The notes under the pieces: model-generated
The model's input: the letters and a program-made list of their open reading frames with translations, nothing else
Databases searched by the model: none
What the model was told of the DNA's origin: nothing
DNA from: Mesorhizobium sp. B4-1-3
GTDB taxonomy: Bacteria > Pseudomonadota > Alphaproteobacteria > Rhizobiales > Rhizobiaceae
Reading direction: 5' to 3'
Assembly: GCF_006439355.1 (NCBI RefSeq)
Contig: NZ_VFTG01000027.1
Coordinates: 1-64,000 of the forward strand
Length of the DNA stretch: 64,000 nt
In this document: one piece after another, positions 16,960 to 24,924 of the stretch
Layout of the letters: each line of letters begins with the position of its first letter
How positions within the stretch are numbered: position 1 is the first letter of the stretch
Position numbers and translations under genes: made by a program

Positions 16960-17214
16960 ATGGCAAGCGAAGCGGAAGACTTGGAAGCGGAAGCAGCCGA
17001 GCAGTGGGAGCTGGTCAACACACCGCTCGGCGAGATGTGGTCCGGCCGCACCCGCTACGCGGCGGCCATGTTCTTTTTCAAGCGCGGCGAGATGAATGCC
17101 GAGACGCTGGAGGTCTACCGCATCTGCGCCCGGCTCGACGCGGAAGACCCCTTGGCGATCATCCGCGACCGCGACGTCGGCAAGGAATGGCTGAAGCGCA
17201 TGGGCCACTGCTGA
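16960..17214 (+). CDS. Small protein of unknown function coupled to the GcvT-like gene
   Basis: 84 aa, acidic N-terminus, then an aromatic helix-like stretch (RTRYAAAMFFFKRGEMN) and LDAEDPLAIIRDRDVGKEW. No signal peptide or membrane segment. It starts 1 nt after the GcvT-like stop, so it is surely co-expressed, and may be a subunit or chaperone of that enzyme. No family recognised. Confidence 0.7.
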   Translation: MASEAEDLEAEAAEQWELVNTPLGEMWSGRTRYAAAMFFFKRGEMNAETLEVYRICARLDAEDPLAIIRDRDVGKEWLKRMGHC

Positions 17215-17225
17215 CAGCGCGCCAA

Positions 17226-17368
17226 GACCCTGCCGAGACTCAGGTCAGGCCGAGTCGAAAACAGTGGCTCTCGAGAACCGGAGCGGAGCGTACTTAAAGT
17301 ACGTGAGCACCGGAAGCGCCGAGGGGCCACTGTTTGCAGGCCGGCATCACCTGAGTATCGACAGGGTC
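17226..17368. repeat. Dispersed structured intergenic repeat, copy 2
   Basis: Best-formed copy. Nested pairs: GACCCTG/CAGGGTC (17226-17232 and 17362-17368), ACTCAGGT/ACCTGAGT (17238-17245 and 17349-17356), AAACAGTGGC/GCCACTGTTT, and an inner CGTACTTAAAGTACG palindrome. The right edge touches the stop codon of the dipeptidase gene (17369-17371). It fills the gap between two convergent genes. Confidence 0.85.
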
Positions 17369-18439
17369 TCAGCCGATCGTCCTTTCCAGCACGCTCAACC
17401 AGTTGCGGTAAGCGATCTTCTCGATCAGCGCGCGCCCGAAACCGCGTGCGGCGAGCGCATCGATGAGCTTGGGCAGGCCGGCTACGTCGCCGATTGGGGC
17501 CGGGATCATGGCGCCGTCGAAATCGGAACCGAGGCCGACGCCATCCTCGCCCAGCGCCTGTAAGAGCGAATCGATATGGCGCACCATGATGTCGATGCTG
17601 GTGTCGGCATTCATGCGGCCGTCCTCGCGCAGGAAGCCGGTGGCGAAGTTCAGGCCGACCATGCCGCCAGATTCGCGGATCGCGCCGAGCTGCCATTCCG
17701 TCAGGTTGCGCGAATGGCCGCAGATCGCATGCACGTTTGAATGGGTGGCGACCAGGGGCGCGTCGCTGAGTTCGGCCACATCGCGAAAACCCTTCTCGTT
17801 GAGATGCGAAAGGTCGATCATGATCCTGAGCTGGTTGCAGGCCTTGACCAGCGCCTTTCCGGCATCGGTAAGGCCGGGTCCGGTGTCGGGCGAGGAGGGA
17901 AAGCGGAACGGCACGCCATTGCCGAAGGCGTTCGGACGGCTCCAGACGATGCCCAGAGAGCGCAGCCCGGCGGCATGCAGAACGTCGAGCATGGCAAGCC
18001 CGGGATCGATCGCCTCGACGCCCTCGATGTGGAACACGGCCGCGATCGAACCCTTGGCCATGGCGTCACGCACATCGCCAGCGCTTCGGCAGACGGTCAG
18101 CGCGCCAGCGCGCTCCAGGCGGAACAGGATGGAAGCCATGCCGATGGTCGAGGTGATCGCGTCAGCCTGCAGCAATTCCGGCGGCAGCGGCTCGTTGTCG
18201 CTCGGCGCCGGCGGCACGGCGCTGCGCTTCGACTTTTCGACCGGCGGCGGAAAGATCGCGAACATGCCGCCGGCGAAGCCGCCCTTCCTGGCGCGCGGCA
18301 GATCGATATGGCCGCCCGGCGTCCCCTCGATGAACAGCTTTTCGACATCGGCTTCCTTCGATTGGTAGAGCCGAAGCAGCGTGTCGTTATGTCCGTCGAA
18401 AACGGGGATCAGGTCGGTATCGGTCATCGGGGGAGCCAT
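17369..18439 (-). CDS. Membrane dipeptidase family metallopeptidase (peptidase M19)
   Basis: 356 aa. Renal-dipeptidase-type zinc ligands are visible: FDGHND near the N-terminus, FHIEGVEA (bridging Glu), then DLSHLNEKG and THSNVHAICGHSRN. Hydrolyses dipeptides or similar small amides; rhizobial members are usually cytosolic and no signal peptide is seen. The start at 18439 is uncertain; ATG 18427 is equally possible. No BetI-like operator was found upstream, so its link to the amine regulon rests only on position. Confidence 0.85.
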   Translation of the reverse strand: MAPPMTDTDLIPVFDGHNDTLLRLYQSKEADVEKLFIEGTPGGHIDLPRARKGGFAGGMFAIFPPPVEKSKRSAVPPAPSDNEPLPPELLQADAITSTIGMASILFRLERAGALTVCRSAGDVRDAMAKGSIAAVFHIEGVEAIDPGLAMLDVLHAAGLRSLGIVWSRPNAFGNGVPFRFPSSPDTGPGLTDAGKALVKACNQLRIMIDLSHLNEKGFRDVAELSDAPLVATHSNVHAICGHSRNLTEWQLGAIRESGGMVGLNFATGFLREDGRMNADTSIDIMVRHIDSLLQALGEDGVGLGSDFDGAMIPAPIGDVAGLPKLIDALAARGFGRALIEKIAYRNWLSVLERTIG

Positions 18440-18532
18440 TCAAATCGGTGACGGGCGGGACGACAGGTTTCGTCCGAGGCGAACCGTCAACTTAGGCAAG
18501 ATGACCGGGGCGTGCAAATGCCAAGGTTGGGC

Positions 18533-18666
18533 CTCTCCTTCTCCCCTTGCGGGTATTGAGGAACTGAGGAATTGAACAAGCGACGTCACGTCGGACGCAG
18601 AGCTTTTTAAATTCCCCAGTTCTTCAGTTCTTCAATTCCTCAGTTCCCACGAGGGGAGAGGGGAAA
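18533..18666. repeat. Compound palindromic element
   Basis: The outer arms (CTCTCCTTCTCCCCTTG and GAGGGGAGAGGGG) form a REP-like hairpin. Within its loop lies a second perfect inverted repeat, GGAACTGAGGAATTGAA (18560-18576) and TTCAATTCCTCAGTTCC (18631-18647), as if one palindromic element had inserted into another. The gap between the dipeptidase and GNAT genes holds no gene. Confidence 0.65.
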
Positions 18667-18673
18667 GCTGCGC

Positions 18674-18973
18674 TCACCGCTTCAGCACATCCGCCCATTC
18701 CGGATGGCGGCGGAACTGGGCGTTGGCGAAGGGGCAGAGCGGGATGATCTTCTTGCCGGCGGCACGCGCATCCTCGACGGCGCGGGTGACGAGCCGAAGC
18801 CCGGCGCCCTGGCCGCGAAAGACGTCCGGCACCTCGGTATGATCGATGATGAGCTGATGCTCGCCGATCTTGGTGAAGGTCATCTCGGCCTCGGCGCCGC
18901 CGGGGCCGCGCAGCACGTAGCGCCCCTTTGAGCCGCGGTCTTCCAGTTCGATCTCGGGCAGTTGGTCAGCCAT
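18674..18973 (-). CDS. GNAT-like N-acetyltransferase of the YidJ/COG2388 type
   Basis: 99 aa, the short single-domain form of the family. The acetyl-CoA loop is VFRGQGAGLRLV; the end CPFANAQFRRHPEW is the usual signature of this group. Substrate unknown. Its start is 2 nt from the esterase stop, so it is the last gene of a three-gene minus-strand unit (VOC dioxygenase, esterase, GNAT). Confidence 0.82.
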   Translation of the reverse strand: MADQLPEIELEDRGSKGRYVLRGPGGAEAEMTFTKIGEHQLIIDHTEVPDVFRGQGAGLRLVTRAVEDARAAGKKIIPLCPFANAQFRRHPEWADVLKR

Positions 18974-18975
18974 TT

Positions 18976-19605
18976 TTACTTGCCTCCTTCGGCAACCGGC
19001 GCCAGCGCGAAAAACCGCCGCGCCGCCTCGATTTCATTCGGCCGAACCTCATGCCCGCCGTCGTGCCATTCCACTGTGACATCGGCGCCATCGGCGCGCA
19101 AATAGGCCTCGAGCCGCGAGCTCAAATTGGGCGGGCAGATCGGATCGCGTTTGCCGGCTGTGATCAGGATGCGGCGGCCGGCAAGGCTGCCCTGCACTTG
19201 CGGTTCGAACGGGATCAGCGGATGCATCAGCGCCGTGGCGTCGAACAGGCCGGGCTCGGCGAACACCACCGAAGCCAGGATGTTGGCGCCGTTGGAATAG
19301 CCGAGGCCGAACACGGCCGAAGGCTTTGCCGCCTCGACATGCGCCTTGACGAAGCCTGCCATCTTCGATCTCGCGCGCCCCAGGTCGTCCATGTCGTAGA
19401 CGCCCTCGCCGGTGCGGCGGAAGAAACGGGCAGAACCATACTCCGACACATCGCCGCGCGGGGAGATAATCGTCGCGCCGGGCAACAACTCGCGGCCGAA
19501 GCCGAGAAGCTGGTTCTCATCCGCGCCGGTGCCGTGCAAGACGAAGAGCAGCGGGCTGCCTGGCGAACCGGGCAGCACCTTGTGGATGTAAGCGTCCTTG
19601 CTCAT
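18976..19605 (-). CDS. Alpha/beta hydrolase, MhqD/carboxylesterase type
   Basis: 209 aa. Catalytic serine in LGYSNGAN, then Asp in GKRDPICPP and His in GGHEV. Family members (phospholipase/carboxylesterase, MhqD) sit beside MhqO-type dioxygenases and are linked to quinone or electrophile resistance in Firmicutes. The stop-to-start gap to the MhqO-like gene is 3 nt, which supports a common role. Cytosolic, no signal peptide. Confidence 0.85.
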   Translation of the reverse strand: MSKDAYIHKVLPGSPGSPLLFVLHGTGADENQLLGFGRELLPGATIISPRGDVSEYGSARFFRRTGEGVYDMDDLGRARSKMAGFVKAHVEAAKPSAVFGLGYSNGANILASVVFAEPGLFDATALMHPLIPFEPQVQGSLAGRRILITAGKRDPICPPNLSSRLEAYLRADGADVTVEWHDGGHEVRPNEIEAARRFFALAPVAEGGK

Positions 19606-19608
19606 GGC

Positions 19609-20541
19609 TTAGTCTTCCAGCTTCTGCAGGTGTTCTTCGAGGTAAGGCCTCAGATGCTGATGCTGTGTCGGCAGCTTCAGCGCCTCGCCAAGATGCGCGG
19701 TGTCCTCGTCGCGGTCGAAGCCCGGCTCGTTGGTCGCCACCTCGAACAGCACGCCGCCCGGCGTGCGGAAGTAGATCGCCCAGAAGTAGTCGCGATCGAT
19801 GACCGGCGTCACGCCATAGCCCGTGTCGACCAGCGCCTTGCGCACTTCGAGCTGCTTGGCGCGGTCCTCGACCGCGAAGGCGACGTGATGCACCGAGCCG
19901 GCGCCGAGATTGGCAAAGCCCGCGCCCGGCAGCGATTCGATGTCGACCACGTCGGCGCCATTGCCGTTCTTGACCGCCAGCCGGCGGATATTGCCGGACT
20001 TGTCGACCTCCTCATAGCCCATGAACTTCAACAGCTCCTCGGTGGCGCCGCCATCCTTCAGCCGGAGCGAGACCGAGTGAAAGCCGCGGATCGCCTCGTC
20101 GCCGGGAACGCCGCCCTTGACCCATGGCGCTCTGCTGTCGGCCTTGTCCTCGACAAGCGCGAAGCTGTCGCCGTCGGGACCGGTGAAGGTCAGCCGCTTC
20201 TCGCCAAAACTTTCGGTGCGGGCGACGTTGCCCACGCCCTCGTCGGCGAAGCGCTTTTCCCAATAGGCGAGCGTGCCTTCCGGCACCGAGAACACCGTTG
20301 TGCCGACCTCGCCGACGCCATGCCAGCCCCTACCGATATCGGGGAACGGGAAATAGGTCATCACCGAACCCGGCGTGCCGACCTCGTCGGCATAGTAGAG
20401 ATGGTAGACGTCCGGCGCATCGAAGTTGACGGTCTTCTTCACCCGGCGCAGGCCGAGCTTCTTCGTGAAGAACTCATTGTTGCGGCGTGCGTCGCTCGCC
20501 ATTGAGGTGACGTGATGCAGGCCCTGGATCTGATTGAGCAT
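19609..20541 (-). CDS. Ring-cleaving dioxygenase, VOC superfamily, MhqO-like
   Basis: 310 aa with two VOC modules. Metal ligands probably H in LHHVTSMA near the start, H in VHHVAFAV, and Glu in GGVLFEVATNEPGF. MhqO-type proteins are proposed to open hydroquinone-type rings. The start at 20541 follows GGAAGGAG; a longer frame to 20793 has no ribosome site and would run into the divergent sulfatase gene. First gene of the unit with the esterase and GNAT protein. Confidence 0.85.
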   Translation of the reverse strand: MLNQIQGLHHVTSMASDARRNNEFFTKKLGLRRVKKTVNFDAPDVYHLYYADEVGTPGSVMTYFPFPDIGRGWHGVGEVGTTVFSVPEGTLAYWEKRFADEGVGNVARTESFGEKRLTFTGPDGDSFALVEDKADSRAPWVKGGVPGDEAIRGFHSVSLRLKDGGATEELLKFMGYEEVDKSGNIRRLAVKNGNGADVVDIESLPGAGFANLGAGSVHHVAFAVEDRAKQLEVRKALVDTGYGVTPVIDRDYFWAIYFRTPGGVLFEVATNEPGFDRDEDTAHLGEALKLPTQHQHLRPYLEEHLQKLED

Positions 20542-20652
20542 GATCGTGCTCCTTCCGTTGTTCTTGTGCGGCCTCGCCGCTGTCCACGCCAATATGAGGA
20601 CGGGCGGACCGGCGGCAAAGCGGCCAAACACAGAATGGACTGTATTATAAAA

Positions 20653-20684
20653 GTGAACGACTGGTCGAAACATGTTCACCAGTC
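20653..20684. promoter_or_regulatory. Nested inverted repeats in the mhqO-like/sulfatase divergent region
   Basis: GACTGGT (20659-20665) pairs with ACCAGTC (20678-20684); GTGAAC (20653-20658) pairs with GTTCAC (20674-20679). The centre reads CGAAACATGTTC. Placed between two divergent genes, it is a likely operator for one or both; the regulator is unknown. Confidence 0.5.
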
Positions 20685-20752
20685 TATCACCGACATTGGC
20701 TTGCAACGCCGAAGATTCCGTTCCATCTGAGCGCTTCCACAAGGAGACGATC

Positions 20753-22315
20753 TTGGACAATCCGACCAGCCGCCCGAACGTCCTCCTCATCACCTGCGAC
20801 CAATGGCGTGGCGATTGCCTGTCGGCGGCCGGCCATCCGGTGGTGAAGACGCCGAATGTGGATGCGCTCGCCGCGGAAGGCGTGCTTTTCCGCCGCCACT
20901 ATGGCGGCGCAGCACCCTGTTCTCCCGCCCGCGCCTGCCTCTATACCGGGCTCTATCAGATGAACAATCGCGTCTGCCGCAACGGCACGCCGCTCGATGC
21001 GCGCCATGGCAACATCGCGCTTTCGGCGCGCGCGGCAGGCTACGATCCCACTTTGTTCGGCTACACCGATGTCTCGCTCGACCCTCGGCAACTCTCGCCC
21101 GAGGATCCGCGGCTGCGCAGCTATGAAGGCGTGCTGCCGGGCTTCACCGTGCGCCAGGCCCTGCCCGAGCATCAGAAGCAGTGGCTGTCATGGCTGCGGG
21201 CGCAAGGCATAGACACAAGCGCCGGGAGTCCCGGCATCCACCGTCCCGCCAGCGGCCAGGCGGAAAGCGACGTGACCAATGCGCCGCCGGTCTACTCCAA
21301 GGACCAGACCCCGACCGCTTTCCTGGCCGGCGAATTCATCCGCTGGCTCGGCGAGCAGGAGGAGCGCGCGCCGTGGTTCGCACATATCTCCTTCATCAGC
21401 CCGCACCCGCCCTTCATCGTGCCGGAGCCCTACAACACCATGTACGATCCGGCTGAAGGCCCCGCTTTCAAGCGCGCGGCTACCCCGAAAGCTGAAGCCG
21501 GCAGCCACCCTTGTATCGCTTACGATCTCGACCGGCAGAAGCGGACAAAATTCATTCCCGGCATCGAAGGCAACGTGCCGGACTGGAGCGAGGAGAACTT
21601 CCGCCGCATCCGCGCCATCTATTACGGCATGATCTCCGAGGTCGACGCGCAGCTCGGTCGCATCTGGCAGGCGATCAAATCGGCGGGCGCCTGGGACGAC
21701 ACCGTCATCGTGCTGACCTCCGACCACGCCGAGATGATGGGCGATCACTTCATGCTCGGCAAAGGCGGCTTCTTCGACGCCAGCTACCACATTCCGCTTG
21801 TCATCCGCGATCCACGGCGCAGGACAACAGCCGGCCTATCCGTCGATCGTTTTACCGAGGCCGTCGATATCTTCCCGACCTTGCTCGACCTGATCGGCGC
21901 CGCGCCGCAGCGCCATCTCGACGGCCGCTCGCTTGCGCCCTGGATCGATAGAAAGGAGCCGGAGAGCTGGCGTGACGCTGCACATTGGGAGTTCGATTTC
22001 CGCACGGTCGCCAAAGGGGAGGCCGAACGCCATTTTGGTATTGGATCCAGCGCCTGCAACCTCGCCGTCATCCGCACCATGGACTTCAAATATGTCCATT
22101 TCGGAGGCGGCCTGCCGCCGCTTCTGTTTGACCTGTCGAAAGACCCGGGCGAGCTGAACAACGTGGCGAGCGACCCGGCCTATCTGCCGGTACGGCTGGA
22201 ATTCGCGGAAAAGATGCTCGCTTGGCGCGCCGTCCACCTCGATCAGTCGCTGGCCTTGGCGGAACTGACTGAGGATGGCGTAGTAGGCGCCTTGGCCGTG
22301 GCAGTAGGGCAGTAG
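20753..22315 (+). CDS. Sulfatase superfamily hydrolase, phosphonate monoester hydrolase-like
   Basis: 520 aa from a TTG start. The start is chosen because AAGGAG lies 6 nt before TTG 20753 and the protein then opens, as in the family, with RPNVLLITCDQWRGD. The formylglycine motif is C56-S-P-A-R60, needing conversion by a formylglycine-generating enzyme. GLYQMNNRVCRNGTPLDARH and GYDPTLFGYTD closely follow the phosphonate monoester hydrolases of Rhizobium and Burkholderia, so phosphonate or phosphate diesters are as likely as sulfate esters. C-terminal FDFRTVAKGEAE and KYVHFGGGLPPLLFDL also fit. No signal peptide. The stop lies in a heptamer repeat array. Confidence 0.82.
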   Translation: MDNPTSRPNVLLITCDQWRGDCLSAAGHPVVKTPNVDALAAEGVLFRRHYGGAAPCSPARACLYTGLYQMNNRVCRNGTPLDARHGNIALSARAAGYDPTLFGYTDVSLDPRQLSPEDPRLRSYEGVLPGFTVRQALPEHQKQWLSWLRAQGIDTSAGSPGIHRPASGQAESDVTNAPPVYSKDQTPTAFLAGEFIRWLGEQEERAPWFAHISFISPHPPFIVPEPYNTMYDPAEGPAFKRAATPKAEAGSHPCIAYDLDRQKRTKFIPGIEGNVPDWSEENFRRIRAIYYGMISEVDAQLGRIWQAIKSAGAWDDTVIVLTSDHAEMMGDHFMLGKGGFFDASYHIPLVIRDPRRRTTAGLSVDRFTEAVDIFPTLLDLIGAAPQRHLDGRSLAPWIDRKEPESWRDAAHWEFDFRTVAKGEAERHFGIGSSACNLAVIRTMDFKYVHFGGGLPPLLFDLSKDPGELNNVASDPAYLPVRLEFAEKMLAWRAVHLDQSLALAELTEDGVVGALAVAVGQ

Positions 22316-22370
22316 AGCAGCAGTAGGACAGTATGGGAATCGCTCCCTACTGCCCTACTGCCCTACTGCC
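22299..22370. repeat. Inverted array of GCAGTAG heptamers between convergent genes
   Basis: The left side repeats CAGTAGG-like heptamers (GGCAGTAGGGCAGTAG, CAGTAGGACAGTA), overlapping the sulfatase stop codon; the right side holds the complement, CCCTACTGCCCTACTGCC. The two halves can form an extended hairpin in either transcript, and slippage could vary copy number. Confidence 0.75.
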
Positions 22371-22378
22371 TTATTCCC

Positions 22379-23743
22379 TTACTTCAGCATCATTCGCTGC
22401 TGGTCACGATTAGCGGCGTAACTGCTCTTGTCATAGGCCGTCTGCGCCTGCAGCTGCTCCTTGGTGAAGTTGGTGTAGAGATACTTCTTGCCGTCCTTGT
22501 CGGTCATGAATTTGAGCTTGTCCATGCCGATCGCCACTTGCTTGGCGCCGATGCCCAGGAAGCCGCCGACGTCGACGATCACCGCGTCCGGCTTGTTGTC
22601 GGGCGTCAGAACGACGTCGCCGATCGAACCGATCTTGGCGTCGTTGGCGCCATAGACCGTCGTGCCCTTGAGGTCGTCGACACGCATGTTGCCCATCGGC
22701 ATCTCGGTCAATGTCGACTTGTCGATGGAAGCGGTCTTGGTCTGGTCGGTTGCGGCGGCGCCGTTATCGGCGGGCTTGTTCTCGGCCGTGCTCTGAGCCG
22801 GCGGCGTCGCAGGTTTGTTCTCGGCCGTCGACTTGGCGGGCTGTGCCGGCTTAGCCCCCTTATCGGAGGTCGTGTCCGAAGACACCACTGCGGGCGTGGT
22901 CGCCGCAGGGGCGTTGTTCGCGGCCGTCGTCGATCCTGGCGCCGGATCATAGGCCTTGCGGTTGAAGTCGGGCTGGGCCTGCAGCTCCTCCTTCGTCGTC
23001 TCGGCCACCAGCCAGCGGTCGCCGTTCTTCTCCGCCCACTTGGCCTTGGCGAAGTCATAGGTGACATTCTTCGTGCCGATGCCGAGGAAGCCGCCGACGC
23101 CGATCACCAGCGACTCGGCCTTGCCGTCCTTGGCAAGCACGATGTCCTTCACGTCGCCGATCTTCTGGGCGTCGTCCGCGGTGCCGTTATAGACGGACTC
23201 GCCCATAATATTGGTGGCGAGATTGCCCTCCGCCTTCTTCACCGGCTCGGCCGGTGCGGCCGCGGGAGCCTGGGTCGTCGTCGTGTTGTTGGCAGGCTGC
23301 GTAGCATCGGCAGACTGCGCCGGCGCCGGATCATAAGGCTTGCGGTCGAATGCCGGCAGAGCGTTCAGCTCATCCTTCGTCGACTTGGCCACCAGCCAGC
23401 GATCGCCGTTCTTCTCGGCCCATTCCAGCTTGCCATAGTCGAAAGCGACGTCCTTCTTGCCGACGCCAAGGAACCCGCCGACCCCGATAATGGCAGATTT
23501 GGCCTTGCCGCTCGAATCGAACACCACATCATCGACCTTGCCGATGTTCTGGGCGTCATTGCCGGTCCCGTTATAGACGGACTCGCCGATGATATTGGAC
23601 ATCAGCGCGCCGTCGGCACGCGGTACCGGAGCCGTGTTTTCAGCTGCCGGGGCTTGTGGAGCCGGGGCGGGTGTCGTCTGTGCAAAAGCGCCGGTCGCGA
23701 GCAGCGTCGCGATCGCGGTCGTTGCAAAAAGAGTGCGGATCAT
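22379..23743 (-). CDS. Secreted protein with three PRC-barrel domains
   Basis: 454 aa. Signal peptide about 1-22 (LFATTAIATLLATGAFA). Three PRC-barrel modules, roughly 45-125, 165-250 and 350-440, each with the pattern GESVYNGT or GTTVYG, a DVV/DIV strand, then VGGFLG(V/I)G. The linkers are rich in Ala, Pro, Thr and Gln. PRC barrels are protein- or RNA-contact folds; a periplasmic triple form is unusual and suggests a multivalent stress protein. Start 23743 follows GAGGAGAGA. An EcfG-type promoter at 23834-23858 places it in the general stress regulon. Confidence 0.85.
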   Translation of the reverse strand: MIRTLFATTAIATLLATGAFAQTTPAPAPQAPAAENTAPVPRADGALMSNIIGESVYNGTGNDAQNIGKVDDVVFDSSGKAKSAIIGVGGFLGVGKKDVAFDYGKLEWAEKNGDRWLVAKSTKDELNALPAFDRKPYDPAPAQSADATQPANNTTTTQAPAAAPAEPVKKAEGNLATNIMGESVYNGTADDAQKIGDVKDIVLAKDGKAESLVIGVGGFLGIGTKNVTYDFAKAKWAEKNGDRWLVAETTKEELQAQPDFNRKAYDPAPGSTTAANNAPAATTPAVVSSDTTSDKGAKPAQPAKSTAENKPATPPAQSTAENKPADNGAAATDQTKTASIDKSTLTEMPMGNMRVDDLKGTTVYGANDAKIGSIGDVVLTPDNKPDAVIVDVGGFLGIGAKQVAIGMDKLKFMTDKDGKKYLYTNFTKEQLQAQTAYDKSSYAANRDQQRMMLK

Positions 23744-23833
23744 CTTGGTCTCTCCTCGTGCCTGATCTGTGCATTGCGCTCCCTTGGCCAGCCCTGAATG
23801 GCGGGTCGGGAGCCGCAGTGTCGACAGGTTCAC

Positions 23834-23858
23834 AACGTTGTGACAGGGGTGTTGTTCC
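23834..23858 (-). promoter_or_regulatory. EcfG promoter for the PRC-barrel gene
   Basis: On the minus strand GGAAC, 16 nt, CGTT: the exact core of general-stress sigma (EcfG) promoters. The -10 end is 91 nt from the PRC-barrel ATG. Confidence 0.85.
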
Positions 23859-23904
23859 AACCACAGCGCGCTCCTCCAGTGGCCGGACTCCTGGGACCTC
23901 CGGC

Positions 23905-23930
23905 GGAACCTTTGCGGCCGCATCGCCGTT
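23905..23930 (+). promoter_or_regulatory. EcfG promoter for the lipid kinase gene
   Basis: GGAAC, 17 nt, CGTT. The -10 lies 58 nt before ATG 23989. It is back to back with the PRC-barrel promoter, the two -35 boxes being 46 nt apart. Confidence 0.8.
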
Positions 23931-23988
23931 CAGCCTGCGGCCGAGGGTCTGCCGGCTCAACCGGCCTGAACGCAACACGGAGAGGTGC

Positions 23989-24909
23989 ATGCGGTTTGCT
24001 GCGGTGCTGAACCAGGACGGCGGCACGCTTCGCGCCATCGACATTGAGGCATTTTCTGAACAGCTTCGTCACACACTCGAGGCGGCGGGGCATTCTGTCG
24101 AGATCGACATCGTGGCCGGCCGCGACGTCACTGCGGCGCTGCAAAAGGCAATTGCCAAGCGCAATATCGATGTCGTTCTCGCCGGAGGCGGCGACGGCAC
24201 GATTTCCACCGCGGCGTCCCTGCTCATGAACAAGAAGAAGGCCCTGGCCATCTTGCCCGCCGGCACGATGAACCTCTTCGCGCGCGGGCTCGGCATTCCG
24301 CAGACATTGGGAGCGGCGCTGCAATCCTTTGCCGATGGCGAGGTGATCGCCGTCGATATGGCCAGCGCCAACGGCCAGCCTTTCGTGCACCAGTTCTCGG
24401 TCGGCATGCATGCCAGGATGGTTCAGCTGCGCGAAAAAATGGATTTCGGCTCGCGTCTTGGAAAGATGCAGGCATCCGTGCGCGCCGCATGGGAGGCGAT
24501 CAAGAACCCGCCGGCGCTTAAGGTGAGCCTGAGCGTCGGCAAGGCGGAGATCGTCACCCGCACCACAGGCATCGGCATTTCTAACAACCTGTTCGGCGAG
24601 GGCCACCTGCCCTATGCCGACAATCCGGCCGGCGGCGTGCTCGGCATCTATGTCAGCGTCGCGCGCCGTCGTCATCATCTGGCAAAGCTTTTGCTGGACA
24701 TGCTGCGCGGCAGATGGCGCCAAAGCGCGCATGTCGAGGTGCATCAGGCTGATAGGGCAGTGCTGAAGATCCACTCCTCCACCAGGAAGGTTCGTGCAGT
24801 GCTGGATGGCGAACTGATCCAGCTTGCCCGTGAGACGACGGTTGAAATCCATCCGGGCGCTCTGAACGTCCTGGTTCCGTCGCGCGGCGTCAGCGCAAAG
24901 GCAGCTTGA
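23989..24909 (+). CDS. Diacylglycerol/lipid kinase family protein
   Basis: 306 aa, DagK catalytic fold. Nucleotide motif G66-G67-G68-D69-G70-T71 in VVLAGGGDGTIST, followed by LPAGTMNLFARGLGIP. The C-terminal beta domain has AVLDGELIQL. Would phosphorylate diacylglycerol or a similar lipid at the inner face of the membrane. Start 23989 follows GGAGAGG; a longer frame upstream overlaps the promoter and is not favoured. Preceded by an EcfG promoter, so it may adjust membrane lipids during stress (inference). Confidence 0.87.
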   Translation: MRFAAVLNQDGGTLRAIDIEAFSEQLRHTLEAAGHSVEIDIVAGRDVTAALQKAIAKRNIDVVLAGGGDGTISTAASLLMNKKKALAILPAGTMNLFARGLGIPQTLGAALQSFADGEVIAVDMASANGQPFVHQFSVGMHARMVQLREKMDFGSRLGKMQASVRAAWEAIKNPPALKVSLSVGKAEIVTRTTGIGISNNLFGEGHLPYADNPAGGVLGIYVSVARRRHHLAKLLLDMLRGRWRQSAHVEVHQADRAVLKIHSSTRKVRAVLDGELIQLARETTVEIHPGALNVLVPSRGVSAKAA

Positions 24910-24924
24910 ACGGAAAGCGCTTCT

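Noticed and set aside
18928..20505. 525-codon plus-strand frame
   Set aside because: Antisense to the esterase and MhqO-like genes; no family motifs and composition of a shadow frame.
22299..22370. Heptamer array as a CRISPR-like structure
   Set aside because: Units are 7 nt without spacers and form one inverted array; no cas genes present.
22538..23797. 419-codon plus-strand frame rich in Arg and Leu
   Set aside because: Antisense of the triple PRC-barrel gene; its apparent repeats mirror those domains.
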